From a bacterium (lineage in GTDB: Bacteria; Hinthialibacterota; Hinthialibacteria; OLB16), in assembly GCA_022072055.1 (NCBI GenBank), contig JAJVIK010000011.1, positions 494,597-558,596 of the forward strand: 64,000 bases of DNA, in the 5' to 3' direction. Below the pieces are notes generated by a model, which saw only the letters and a program-made list of their open reading frames with translations, was not told where the DNA came from and made no database searches. The translations under genes were made by a program, and so were the position numbers. Numbering within the stretch: position 1 is the first letter of the stretch; the number at the start of each line of letters is the position of its first letter. Below are positions 1-8,383 of this stretch, piece by piece.

Positions 1-215
1 CGCAAGGTCCTGGCCGCGCTTCTTCGCGCGCGGGTCCTGGAGCTTCTGAGGCCCGGATCATTGACTGAGGTTTGCACGGGGCATCCGTTTCCAAGCGGTG
101 GAGCGCGCGGTACGAACCTGGCTGAAGATGCGATCTCCGTCCCCCTGGCTGACCCATCCGTTCAGTCCTGACCCCGCCGAAATTGGACCTTCGAAGAGGA
201 GGTCAGCCAGCTGCC
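1..215. other. Left edge, no gene assigned
   Basis: No convincing gene is seen between the window edge and the 3' end of glyA. A plus-strand frame is open from base 1 to a TGA at 169-171, and its first 18 codons have GC-rich third positions, so it could be the C-terminus of an upstream gene. A 64-codon minus-strand frame (58-252) overlaps the glyA end and has no recognisable domain. Neither is supported by motif or ribosome binding site. Confidence 0.3.
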
Positions 216-1493
216 TCAAATTGAAATCCCCGGGGCGGGGAAAGACGCGCACAGATCCCGCACCTCACCCGCGACACGCGCCTTGACCGCCGCAACGCCC
301 GCGCTCGCGACCACCTCCGCCATCCAGTCGGCGATCCGCTTCATCTCCGGCTCCTTCATGCCCCGCGAGGTGATCGCCGGGGTCCCGATGCGAACCCCGC
401 TGGGATCAAACGGCTTGCGGGTGTCGAAGGGGATCGCGTTGCAGTTGGCCACAATCCCCGCCTCGGCCAAGGCCTTGGCCGCCTCGCGCCCGCTCAAGCC
501 CTTGTTGGTGATGTCGATCAGGATGAGATGGTTCTCGGTTCCGCCGGTGATCAGCCTGAAACCATGGGAAAGCAGCCCTTCGGCAAGGGCTTTCGCGTTG
601 CGCACGATCTGGTGACCGTAACTCGTGAACTCCGGTGTCGCGGCTTCCTTGAGGGCCACCGCGATGGCGGCGGTGGTGTGGTTGTGAGGTCCGCCCTGGA
701 GTCCGGGAAAGACCGCCTTGTCCAGCGCCGCGCCATACTCCTCCCTGGAGAGCAGCATCCCGCCACGCGGCCCGCGCAGGGTCTTATGGGTGGTGGTGGA
801 GACAATGTCGACAATCCCGGCGGGGGAGGGGTGTGCGCCGCTCACCACCAACCCGCTGATGTGCGCGATGTCCGAGACCAACACCGCGCCGACCTCCTTG
901 GCGATCTCCGCGAACTTGGCGAAGTCCAGGACGCGCGGATAGGCGCTGTGGCCGCAGAAGATGAGCTTGGGTCGCTCCTCCAGAGCGATCCGCCGGATTT
1001 CGGTGAAGTCGAGCAGGTGGTCCTTGGCGGAGACCGTGTAGGGAACCGGGGTGTAGAGCTTGCCGCTGAAGCTCACCTTGGCGCCGTGGGTAAGATGCCC
1101 GCCGGAAGGCAGTGCCATGCCCATGACCTTGTCGCCCGGCTCCAGCAGGGCGAGATAAATCGCCTGGTTCGCCGGGGAGCCGGAATAGGGTTGGACATTG
1201 GCGTGCGGCATGTTGAAGAGCGCCTTGGCGCGCTCCACCGCGATGCGCTCGACCTGATCGATGTATTCCTGACCCTCATAGTAGCGCTTGCCGGCGTAGC
1301 CCTCGGAGTACTTGTTGGTGAGGACCGTGCCGGTGGCCTGCATCACCGCGCGGGAGGCGTAGTTCTCGGAGGGAATCAGGCGAATGACATTGGCCTGACG
1401 TCGCTCTTCGAGTCGAATGAGGTCGTGGATTTCGGGATCGACGGCCTGAATGGCGTCCAGTTGATTCAAGGACAAGACTTCCGTGGTGGACAT
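216..1493 (-). CDS. glyA: Serine hydroxymethyltransferase
   Basis: This PLP enzyme interconverts serine plus tetrahydrofolate with glycine plus 5,10-methylene-tetrahydrofolate in the cytoplasm, feeding one-carbon units to purine, thymidylate and methionine synthesis. The 425-residue length is normal for bacterial GlyA. Visible signatures are the N-terminal IPSENYAS (residues 40-47), the GKRYYEG segment (68-74), SGSPANQA (104-111), and the PLP-lysine motif STTTHKTLRGPRGG with the Schiff-base lysine at about 237. The ATG at 1493 follows a GGGAGGGG ribosome binding site about five bases upstream. The gene stands alone behind a ZTP riboswitch and promoter (separate entries), which matches its role in folate one-carbon metabolism. 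Confidence 0.97.
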   Translation of the reverse strand: MSTTEVLSLNQLDAIQAVDPEIHDLIRLEERRQANVIRLIPSENYASRAVMQATGTVLTNKYSEGYAGKRYYEGQEYIDQVERIAVERAKALFNMPHANVQPYSGSPANQAIYLALLEPGDKVMGMALPSGGHLTHGAKVSFSGKLYTPVPYTVSAKDHLLDFTEIRRIALEERPKLIFCGHSAYPRVLDFAKFAEIAKEVGAVLVSDIAHISGLVVSGAHPSPAGIVDIVSTTTHKTLRGPRGGMLLSREEYGAALDKAVFPGLQGGPHNHTTAAIAVALKEAATPEFTSYGHQIVRNAKALAEGLLSHGFRLITGGTENHLILIDITNKGLSGREAAKALAEAGIVANCNAIPFDTRKPFDPSGVRIGTPAITSRGMKEPEMKRIADWMAEVVASAGVAAVKARVAGEVRDLCASFPAPGISI

Positions 1494-1548
1494 GGTTCCC
1501 CTCCCATACGCGAATCGGCTGGTGCAACAGCCTTGAAGTGATCCGGCA

Positions 1549-1639
1549 ATCGCCCAGGCCCGCGGCGATCAGAATGGAACGTCCCATCAGGCTCCCTGGC
1601 GGTTAGATCCGCCTTGAGATGAGGACCAGTCACCTGACA
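1549..1639 (-). ncRNA. ZTP (pfl) riboswitch aptamer upstream of glyA
   Basis: Reading the minus strand 5' to 3', all parts of the pfl/ZTP aptamer are present in order. P1 is UCAGG (1637-1633) pairing with CCUGA (1591-1587), followed directly by the conserved UGACUGG (1632-1626). An inner hairpin GGCGG/CCGCC (1613-1609 with 1602-1598) leads into AGGGAGC (1597-1591). A second hairpin AUCGCC/GGCGAU (1569-1564 with 1554-1549) carries CCUGGGC. The pseudoknot can form between GGUCC (1627-1623) and loop bases GGGCC (1561-1557); this differs from the common GGCG/CGCC pair but keeps pairing. ZTP/ZMP riboswitches are known to control glyA when 10-formyl-THF is low. About 55 bases separate the aptamer from the ATG, including a GGCUG/CAGCC hairpin, so control is probably at translation or at that hairpin. 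Confidence 0.88.
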
Positions 1640-1644
1640 GGGCC

Positions 1645-1673
1645 ATTACACCATCGGCGAGCGGGAAGGTCAA
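1645..1673 (-). promoter_or_regulatory. Sigma-70 promoter of the riboswitch-glyA transcript
   Basis: The minus strand reads TTGACC (1673-1668), 17 bases, then TGTAAT (1650-1645). The predicted start of transcription, about seven bases downstream near 1638, coincides with the first bases of the ZTP aptamer P1 stem. The -35 box overlaps the last codons of the small membrane-protein gene upstream. Confidence 0.7.
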
Positions 1674-1957
1674 TGCCCGGAAAGGAAGGCCATCGCCCCC
1701 GGAAAGTACCGGGTCAGCACTTGGTATTCCGCCACCACCACTGCCCCGCAGGAGAGGATGAAGAGCACCAGGGTGAAGGTCGCTGAGCAATCCTCGTCGT
1801 ACTCTCCCCGCAGCGCGGAAACCCACCAGGGGGTCAGCAGAAACGCCAGCGCTCGAAGGAATTCCATGGGACTCCGGAAGAACAGGGAACCCACCAAGAA
1901 ATAGGTGGGGACATTGATGAGGAGTAGGATTCCCCAGAACCTCAACGCTTCCTCCAT
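1670..1957 (-). CDS. Small hydrophobic membrane protein, unknown function
   Basis: A 95-residue protein with two or three hydrophobic segments: an N-terminal one around LLLINVPTYFLVGSLFF, a middle one around ALAFLLTPWWVSAL, and a C-terminal one around FTLVLFILSCGAVVV. A short acidic loop (YDEDCS) lies between the last two. The ATG at 1957 has a GGAGG ribosome binding site about eight bases upstream, which supports translation. No family is recognised. It precedes glyA on the same strand, but glyA has its own promoter. Confidence 0.6.
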   Translation of the reverse strand: MEEALRFWGILLLINVPTYFLVGSLFFRSPMEFLRALAFLLTPWWVSALRGEYDEDCSATFTLVLFILSCGAVVVAEYQVLTRYFPGAMAFLSGH

Positions 1958-2039
1958 GTTCGCCTCCGGAGGCCATTAGTCGCAATCGGGTCCATTTTCT
2001 GGTAAGAGTTAATTCCAAGGCAAGGAGGGACAATCACTT

Positions 2040-2597
2040 ATGGTGGACCAAGGCTCGGATCACGGCATGACATGGCTGGTCTACGCGCTCCTCACGGTGG
2101 CATCCTGGGGAGTTTATGGAGTCTTTCTCCATACCGGACAAACGGGGATGGCGGACCCGGTGAACGGTCGCTACAAGGCATTCTTGTTTGTGGGGATCGC
2201 CTATTTCCTCACTGCGGTCCTGGCGCCGCTCGCGGTGTTGATCGCCAATGGGGCCTCCTGGAGCTATCCGCTCAAGGGGATGGGGTGGTCGCTGCTCGCG
2301 GGAACGGTGGGGGCCATTGGGGCCTTCGGGGTGCTGCTGGCGTTCGGAGCCAAGGGCACCCCCCCCGTTGTGATGTCGATTGTCTTCGCGGGCGCGCCGA
2401 TCGTGAACGCGCTGGTTTCTCTCGGCATGCATCCCCCCAAGGGGGGGTGGAGCAGCCTGCGCTGGCAGTTCGTGGTGGGGATTCTGCTCGCCGCCGTTGG
2501 AGGATGTCTGGTCACTCTCTACAAACCGCCTCCGGCGCCCGCGGCTCATGTCCAGGGCACGCCCATGACCGCGACGGCGCAAGGAACGGCGAGATGA
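2040..2597 (+). CDS. DMT/EamA-like membrane protein, single half-repeat
   Basis: A 185-residue inner-membrane protein with about five hydrophobic helices, resembling one EamA repeat of the drug/metabolite transporter superfamily. Full EamA transporters have two such repeats (about 300 residues), so this form would need to act as a dimer. Features include WLVYALLTVASWGVYGVF at the N-terminus, a helix with GTVGAIGAFGVLLAFG, and a last helix FVVGILLAAVGGCLVTLY followed by a Pro/Ala/Thr-rich cytoplasmic tail. The ATG at 2040 is preceded by AAGGAGGGA. The stop overlaps the next start as ATGA (2594-2597), showing translational coupling to the adenylate-forming enzyme. The substrate cannot be inferred. 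Confidence 0.7.
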   Translation: MVDQGSDHGMTWLVYALLTVASWGVYGVFLHTGQTGMADPVNGRYKAFLFVGIAYFLTAVLAPLAVLIANGASWSYPLKGMGWSLLAGTVGAIGAFGVLLAFGAKGTPPVVMSIVFAGAPIVNALVSLGMHPPKGGWSSLRWQFVVGILLAAVGGCLVTLYKPPPAPAAHVQGTPMTATAQGTAR

Positions 2598-3895
2598 GCT
2601 CAGTTCTCAGTCCCGCCCGCTTGGCAATTCAGCAAGAACAGTTGGAGAAGCTCAACCACCTGATCCAGGCACTCCATGGCGAGAATCGTTTCTACACCTC
2701 GCGTTTGCGCGCCGCCGGCCTGGAAAGGGGGGTGGAATCGCTTGAGGAATATTTCGAGCGGATGCCATTCACCACGAAGCAGGAGATTGTGGAGGACCAA
2801 GTCGATCATCCTCCCCACGGCACAAACTTGACGTTTCCTCTCGAGCGCTACACCCGGTTCAACCAAACCAGCGGAACAACCGGCGCGCCGCTGCGCTGGT
2901 TGGACACTCCGGAATCCTGGAGTTGGATGGTTGGGAATTGGGAACGGGTGTTTGAGGCCGCCGGAGTGAATTCCTCGGACCATGTTTTCTTCGCGTTCTC
3001 GTTCGGCCCGTTTCTGGGGTTCTGGACTTCCTTTGATGCCGCCCTTCGTCGCGGGTGCCTGGCCTTGCCGGGGGGAGGCATGAGCACCGGCGGGCGGCTG
3101 CGAACCTTGCTCGACAACCAGGCGACCGTGGTCTGCTGCACCCCCACCTATGCGATCCGTATGGGAGAAACGGCACGGAGCGAGGGCATTCACCTCGCGG
3201 ATGGCAAGGTCCGGGCGCTGATCGTGGCCGGGGAGCCGGGAGGCAGCATCCCCTCAACCCGCAAGCGCATCGAGGAGCTCTGGCCTGGGTCCCGGGTGTT
3301 CGACCATCACGGAATGACCGAGGTGGGCCCGGTGAGCTTCGAGTCTCCCACCCATCCAGGCGTTCTGCATGTCATCGAGTCCTCCTTCATCGCGGAGGTC
3401 CTCCATCCGGAAACCCTGAGCCCCGTGGAGCCGGGAGGAATTGGGGAATTGGTGCTGACCAACTTGGGGCGAGTCGGATCCCCGCTGCTTCGGTACCGAA
3501 CGGGCGATATTGTCAATCCGGTCTGGGATGGGGAGCGGGTGTTCCGTCGCCCTGAACTTGCCCTGGTCGGGGGGATCCTCGGAAGGGTGGATGACATGGT
3601 GATTGTCCGGGGCGTGAATGTCTCCCCGGCGGCGCTTGAGGATGTGATTCGCTCACGGGGGGATGTGGCCGAATACCGGGTGGAGATTTCCACCCTTCGT
3701 GGGCTCACCGAAATGCGCGTGGTGATCGAGCCGGACGGAGAATCGATCCCGGGGCACGACTTGCGACGTGAGATCGAGACCGCTCTGCGAACCGCTTTCA
3801 GTTTGCGCATCCCTGTCCAGGTGGTTCCGCCCGGATCGCTTCCTCGATTTGAAATGAAGGCTCAACGTTGGGTTCGAGTGGAGACCCATGGCTGA
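2594..3895 (+). CDS. PaaK-type adenylate-forming enzyme (phenylacetate-CoA ligase-like)
   Basis: A 433-residue member of the ANL superfamily, close to the usual PaaK length. It should activate a carboxylic acid as an acyl-adenylate and probably transfer it to CoA or another thiol. The ATP-binding motif TSGTTGAPL is at about residues 92-100, HHGMTEVGP lies in the middle, RYRTGD is near residue 300, and the hinge region contains GRVDDMVIVRGVNVSP before a small C-terminal domain. The start at 2594 overlaps the previous stop; an in-frame extension upstream is ruled out because it would lie inside the membrane-protein gene. The true substrate is unknown: neighbours are a DMT-like protein and an ABC ATPase, not a phenylacetate pathway. 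Confidence 0.85.
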   Translation: MSSVLSPARLAIQQEQLEKLNHLIQALHGENRFYTSRLRAAGLERGVESLEEYFERMPFTTKQEIVEDQVDHPPHGTNLTFPLERYTRFNQTSGTTGAPLRWLDTPESWSWMVGNWERVFEAAGVNSSDHVFFAFSFGPFLGFWTSFDAALRRGCLALPGGGMSTGGRLRTLLDNQATVVCCTPTYAIRMGETARSEGIHLADGKVRALIVAGEPGGSIPSTRKRIEELWPGSRVFDHHGMTEVGPVSFESPTHPGVLHVIESSFIAEVLHPETLSPVEPGGIGELVLTNLGRVGSPLLRYRTGDIVNPVWDGERVFRRPELALVGGILGRVDDMVIVRGVNVSPAALEDVIRSRGDVAEYRVEISTLRGLTEMRVVIEPDGESIPGHDLRREIETALRTAFSLRIPVQVVPPGSLPRFEMKAQRWVRVETHG

Positions 3896-4592
3896 CACGG
3901 ACAGCTCCCGGACGCTTCTCAGACTCGAGGCGGTGAGCAAGGAGTACCCCACCGGGGATGGCTCCTTCGTGAGGGTCCTCGCGGCGGTGGATCTTGTGAT
4001 AAGCCGGGGTGAAACCCACGCGGTTGTGGGGCCGTCCGGTTCGGGCAAGAGCACGCTCCTCAACATCATCGGGGCGCTCGACCGGCCCACCTCAGGGCGT
4101 GTGCTGCTCGCGGGGAATGATCTGGCCAAGGCAACGGATTCGGAACTGGACGCCATCCGCAATCGGGAAATCGGCTTCGTCTTCCAGGCGCATCACCTTC
4201 TGCCGCAGTGCACGGTCCTTGAGAATGTGTTGGTCCCGACCCTCGCGGGGCCGAGTGGGCGGAGCAATCCGGAATCCGAACAGCGCGCGCGTTCTCTGCT
4301 TGAACGTGTGGGTCTGGGGCATCGCCTGGGGTACCGTCCAGGGCTGCTTTCCGGAGGCGAACAGCAGCGCGTGGCGGTGGTCCGCGCGTTGATCAACCGC
4401 CCCAAGCTCCTGCTCGCCGATGAACCGACCGGGTCGCTGGATCACGCCACCGCGACGGAGCTCGCCGATCTTCTGGTGGAGCTCAACCGCGAGGAGGGGG
4501 TGACCCTGATCACTGTGACCCATGCCGGCGACCTGGCGGAACGGATGGGAGCGGTCCATGAGCTTCGGGATGGAAAACTTGAAAAGCGGTAG
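3888..4592 (+). CDS. LolD/MacB-type ABC transporter ATPase
   Basis: A 234-residue ATPase of the lipoprotein-export/macrolide-export (LolD, MacB, FtsE) type. The Walker A motif GPSGSGKST is at 48-56, the Q-loop region reads [11 protein letters not shown] (97-107), the signature LSGGEQQR is at 154-161, and Walker B LLLADEP at 174-180 is followed by TGSLD. It begins eight bases inside the adenylate-forming gene, so it is in the same operon. Partner FtsX-like permeases are normally adjacent, but none is found here; the only one in the window (about 53.3 kb) has its own ATPase. It may serve a permease encoded elsewhere. Confidence 0.88.
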   Translation: MADTDSSRTLLRLEAVSKEYPTGDGSFVRVLAAVDLVISRGETHAVVGPSGSGKSTLLNIIGALDRPTSGRVLLAGNDLAKATDSELDAIRNREIGFVFQAHHLLPQCTVLENVLVPTLAGPSGRSNPESEQRARSLLERVGLGHRLGYRPGLLSGGEQQRVAVVRALINRPKLLLADEPTGSLDHATATELADLLVELNREEGVTLITVTHAGDLAERMGAVHELRDGKLEKR

Positions 4593-4660
4593 GGACTGGC
4601 GCTGAGGCTGAGGCTTCGAGCAGCCCCGACCAAAGTCCCCTCCGGATGTTTCGGCGGAGG

Positions 4661-5176
4661 TCACTCCGGCGGTTTGTATTTCGGGTTTATTTTCTTCTTG
4701 CCGATTCGGATGGTGTCTCCCGCTTTGATCCCTTTCTGCTTGAACCACCCGCGCGGCATCTCCCATGCATACTTGACCTTGCGCTTGGAGGGGACGGTGG
4801 ATTCATCGAAGGGGACCATGTCCTCGATGTTGGCAATCACCCCCTTGGAATCCACGTAGGCGATGGAAAGAGGGCTGGGGGTGTTTTTCATCCAGAACCG
4901 GAGGAAATCCTGATCAGGAAACTCGAACCACATTCCTTCGTTCTCTCTGAGGTTCCGTCGATACATGAGCCCGAGTTGGGTGCCGTAGGCGTCGCCGGCC
5001 ACCTCCACCTCATAAGTGGCTCCGCCAATTACCAGGGCGATGAGCTCCTCGCGCTCGGGGTTGGTTCCATCCACCATCGCCTGGGCCAGCGGATGGACAC
5101 GCGGCTCCCGCGCGGGGGGATCCCCCCCCCCGCACCCAAGCAGCGCCACAAAGAGAAACGGAGCAAGGTTCTTCAA
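4661..5176 (-). CDS. DUF192 lipoprotein
   Basis: A 171-residue protein with a lipoprotein signal peptide (lipobox LLGC at about 12-15, followed by Gly residues), so it is probably membrane-anchored outside the cytoplasm. The rest is a DUF192 domain: a segment with GTQLGLMYRRNL, then MWFEFPDQDFLRFWMKNT, then SIAYVDSKGVIANIEDM, and AWEMPRGWFKQKGIKAGD near the C-terminus. The biochemical role of DUF192 is not established. Its start overlaps the stop of the upstream cytochrome/beta-propeller gene as ATGA (5173-5176), so the two are translated together. Confidence 0.88.
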   Translation of the reverse strand: MKNLAPFLFVALLGCGGGDPPAREPRVHPLAQAMVDGTNPEREELIALVIGGATYEVEVAGDAYGTQLGLMYRRNLRENEGMWFEFPDQDFLRFWMKNTPSPLSIAYVDSKGVIANIEDMVPFDESTVPSKRKVKYAWEMPRGWFKQKGIKAGDTIRIGKKKINPKYKPPE

Positions 5177-8100
5177 GGCGTATCCGAAGGGTTGGTCGGA
5201 TCGGAGCCCGCGAGGACTTCGGTCCGGTCCCCAAATCCATCGAGATCGCGGTCGATTCCCGCCCGACGGCCCACTCCGAACGGTACGACCGTGTAGGTCA
5301 ATTCCACACCCGGGGCGGACAGCGCCAGGAGGTCCTCCGGAGAGAGACTCTCGCCATTCAGGTCGGTCAGGAACCGGCCAACCGCGCGTTCATAGTAGGC
5401 CCCTCGCGCCGCCCCGCCAACAACCCCTTTCACGATGAGGTCCACCTTGCCGGCGTTGGCCAGGTTCCGCATTTGGACCAGGCGCGCAGGCTCGACCGGC
5501 GCGCTCACGGTCTCCTGCTTCCCGACCGAGGCATGCGAGTCCTGACTCAGGGGACCGGGTGGGTTGAAGAGATCATTCGGGTCGCCCGGTGGGAGTTCCG
5601 ATCCCGAGAAGCTCAGAACCAACGACACGAGGTCGGCGACCTCCTGATCGTTGACCACATCAAAGGCCCCCTCCGAAAGGAAGCGTTCAAGCGAGTCGAT
5701 GGCCCCATCGTGCTGGTATCCGAAACCGGCCCGATTGGAGGTTTGAGTGAAGTTGCAGCCGGTCTTCTCGAACTGGTTGCGGAGATGGGGGATCTTCATT
5801 GCCCGGTTGGTCGAGCCATCCACGGAAACCAGGGCGTGGTGGCGCTCCCCGTTCGGGCCGATGAGACGCGGGACAAACGGAGGAGTGAGACCGTTCGGAA
5901 GGGTGAAGTCCGTGCCCATCCCGGTGGGAAGAGTGTGGCAGGTCACGCAGGAGAAGGCGCCCTGATCGATCCGCCTCTGGGCGTCTCGGTAAATCATCAA
6001 ACCGCGAGTGGCGCTCCCGTTTGGAAGCGGAAGCCCGGCCTGTCCGAATCGGCCCGTGGTGAAATGTCCGGGCAACGGCAGGTCCGCCGGGAGGGTGTTA
6101 TCGAAATTCCGGTTTGGGTTGGGGGGAACCGTGAGGGTGTCGAGAAAATCCTCGAACTCCTGCATTTCCGTCTGGGTGAGCAAGTTGTCCGCGGCCTGGA
6201 GGGTCTTGAAGGCCCCATTGAACTCCTCAAGTCCATCCCGGTCGCCGCGCCAATGGAGTGGTTCATGCCCAATGATGTCTTGGAGGGTCTGGGTGGTCAT
6301 CGGCCCTTTCATGGGATGGAAATCTTCGAACCCGGAAACCAGGAGGAGAAAATTCCCACCGAGGTTGTGACGCACGCTGTTCACATCCTTCATCTCACCG
6401 GAGGGATCGCCGAGGTCCCAGGCGAGGCGGTCCATGCGGCCATCCACATGGCAGGAGGCGCAGGCAAGATGGCCGAGTCCGGAATTCTTGTGGGTGTCAT
6501 AAAGGTGCTTTCGACCAATCTTGATCTCGGACGGGGTCGGGTCGAAGAAGGGGACACGAGCAAGCTCGGTCTCCGTCGTGACGCTGACCACGGAAATCGA
6601 ACCCTCAAATCGGTTGAGCACATAAAGCCTGTCTCGCGTCTCATCCAGAGCCAGTCCGGTGGGTCCCTCGCCGACATCGATGGTTGGGGCAAGCCCGGCG
6701 CGGGCCCCATCGGAGTCGATCACCACCAGGTTGTTGGAGCCCATCCCGGTCACATAGGCGCGAGTGCCCGCTGAGTTCCAGGCAATCCCACGCGGGTCTC
6801 CGAGTGACTTGTTCCGCTCCACCAAGGTGGTGGTCGTGGCGTCATAGGGGATTAAGTGCGGGTTGAGGTCGAGCACCTGACGCGAGCCGCCGGACGCATC
6901 GGTCAGCGCCACGTTCACGCGGTGGAATCGACCGCCGATCACCGGCTCAAAGCGGACCTCGTTGATGCCATCCGTTCCGACCACCGCGACCTTGCCGCTG
7001 GCCGGGTTTACCGCCAGCGACATACAGATGTTCATCAGCCTGGTCGAATAGCCGGTAACCTGAAGGGTGGAGGTGTCCACAATCGCCACGTCCCGGTCGG
7101 GAAGGTCCCAGCCCGGAACTCTCCCTGAGAGGTGCGCGCTTGCCCCACTGACAAAGGGGCTCCAATCCGTTCCATTGTCATCCCGCCAAAACCCCTGGTC
7201 ATCCTTCTTCACAATCAGTGGGACCCTTGGCGCGGTCGGGTTGGAGGGGTTCAGCGGCGGATTGAAACCGGATTCGTGGTTGGGCGGCGGATTGACCCCG
7301 CCATAGGGGCCCGACGGGTCACTGACCACATTGGGCGGGAAATCAATCACGGAAAGGTCCCTGGCCCCACCCCCTAGAAGCGTCGACCCGTTCCCCGATT
7401 CGAAAATGGCCGCATAAACCATGGAGCCATCCGGGCTTGCCGCCAAGGCGCGCGGATCCTCCGCATCGATGGGGATAACCACCGGCGGCATGGAAAGGTC
7501 GCTCGGATCAAACACCTGAAGCTCGTTCACCTGCGAGCAAGAGACAAAGGCGCGCTCCGGATTCCCGGCGAAGACCACATCGCACGGTTCATCATGGGTC
7601 TCCAAGGTGGCGCGGACCCGAAGCGCGGGCAGCTCGACAATGCTGATCGAGTCGGAAACATGGTTGACCACCCAGACCTCGGTATCGGTCCGAAACCGGG
7701 CGGTGACCGGATCGACCCCCACGGGGACATCCCCCACCCAAGCCGGGGTTCCCGAAGTCACATCGAAGAGCATCAGGCGGTAATCCGGGAGATTGGCGAC
7801 CGCCAGAAACTGGCCGCTCGGACTGAGGTCCACCGGGTGGATTGGGGCGTTCTCATAGTTCACAAAGGCCGGGACCCCGACCTGAGTGTTCGTTGAGGTG
7901 GGGCTCTGGCTGGGCGATGGGGTAAGGCTCGCAGTCACAGTGGGACTGTCGGTGGCGGTGACCGTTTCGGACGGCGTCTCGGTTTCCGTGGGATCCGGAG
8001 CAATCGGTTCGGTTTCAGTCGGAGTTTCCGAAAAGGAAGGGGGCGGAGTGGGGGGAGAGTACAGCCCCATTAGAAGCAGAATCAGCTCCGGGGCTTGATG

Positions 8101-8244
8101 CTCGGGATCCATCCAGTCGCGGGCAAACCCAAAGAGATCTTCCTCAGTCGGAGGGAGGCTCCCCTTCTCGTCCATCGCAAAGGCCGAGGTGGGAAGATGG
8201 ACAAGTGCAAGCCACAGGGACAAGGCGCGGGCAAGGCGGAACAT
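5173..8244 (-). CDS. Secreted YncE-like beta-propeller fused to di-heme cytochrome domain
   Basis: A 1,023-residue exported protein. Residues 1-23 are a signal peptide ending TSAFA. A Thr/Ser/Pro-rich linker spans roughly 70-122. A long YncE/NHL-like beta-propeller follows, with phrases such as SPSGQFLAVANLPDYRL and DPRALAASPDGSMVYAA. Two c-type haem motifs come next, CASCH at 595-599 and CVTCH at 766-770, in a region resembling the di-haem cytochrome c peroxidase/MauG type. The C-terminus carries DRDLDGFGDRTEVLAGSDP, a dockerin/thrombospondin-3-like calcium motif. It likely acts in periplasmic or surface electron transfer, but the substrate is unknown. The start has a strong GGAAGGAG ribosome binding site; the DUF192 gene is coupled to its stop. 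Confidence 0.85.
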   Translation of the reverse strand: MFRLARALSLWLALVHLPTSAFAMDEKGSLPPTEEDLFGFARDWMDPEHQAPELILLLMGLYSPPTPPPSFSETPTETEPIAPDPTETETPSETVTATDSPTVTASLTPSPSQSPTSTNTQVGVPAFVNYENAPIHPVDLSPSGQFLAVANLPDYRLMLFDVTSGTPAWVGDVPVGVDPVTARFRTDTEVWVVNHVSDSISIVELPALRVRATLETHDEPCDVVFAGNPERAFVSCSQVNELQVFDPSDLSMPPVVIPIDAEDPRALAASPDGSMVYAAIFESGNGSTLLGGGARDLSVIDFPPNVVSDPSGPYGGVNPPPNHESGFNPPLNPSNPTAPRVPLIVKKDDQGFWRDDNGTDWSPFVSGASAHLSGRVPGWDLPDRDVAIVDTSTLQVTGYSTRLMNICMSLAVNPASGKVAVVGTDGINEVRFEPVIGGRFHRVNVALTDASGGSRQVLDLNPHLIPYDATTTTLVERNKSLGDPRGIAWNSAGTRAYVTGMGSNNLVVIDSDGARAGLAPTIDVGEGPTGLALDETRDRLYVLNRFEGSISVVSVTTETELARVPFFDPTPSEIKIGRKHLYDTHKNSGLGHLACASCHVDGRMDRLAWDLGDPSGEMKDVNSVRHNLGGNFLLLVSGFEDFHPMKGPMTTQTLQDIIGHEPLHWRGDRDGLEEFNGAFKTLQAADNLLTQTEMQEFEDFLDTLTVPPNPNRNFDNTLPADLPLPGHFTTGRFGQAGLPLPNGSATRGLMIYRDAQRRIDQGAFSCVTCHTLPTGMGTDFTLPNGLTPPFVPRLIGPNGERHHALVSVDGSTNRAMKIPHLRNQFEKTGCNFTQTSNRAGFGYQHDGAIDSLERFLSEGAFDVVNDQEVADLVSLVLSFSGSELPPGDPNDLFNPPGPLSQDSHASVGKQETVSAPVEPARLVQMRNLANAGKVDLIVKGVVGGAARGAYYERAVGRFLTDLNGESLSPEDLLALSAPGVELTYTVVPFGVGRRAGIDRDLDGFGDRTEVLAGSDPTNPSDTP

Positions 8245-8334
8245 CCGAGCTCCTTCCGTTCAGAAACACCCTTCCCTCCCGGAAGTGGCGGGAAATCAAG
8301 GCGGAATCCGATTAACCTGAATGAGATTAGCCCC

Positions 8335-8364
8335 AGTTTATCCGCTTAAGGGCCTGAAGTTCAA
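8335..8364 (-). promoter_or_regulatory. Possible promoter for the cytochrome/beta-propeller operon
   Basis: The minus strand reads TTGAAC (8364-8359), 18 bases, then TAAACT (8340-8335). Each box matches sigma-70 consensus at four of six positions. It would give a leader of about 84 bases before the ATG at 8244. It lies just beyond the stop of the PQQ-like gene at 8384. Confidence 0.4.
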
Positions 8365-8383
8365 CTGGAAATCACCCGGGGGG

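Noticed and set aside
2072-2593. N-terminal extension of the PaaK-like protein
   Set aside because: It would overlap the whole DMT-like gene; family length and the ATGA junction favour 2594.
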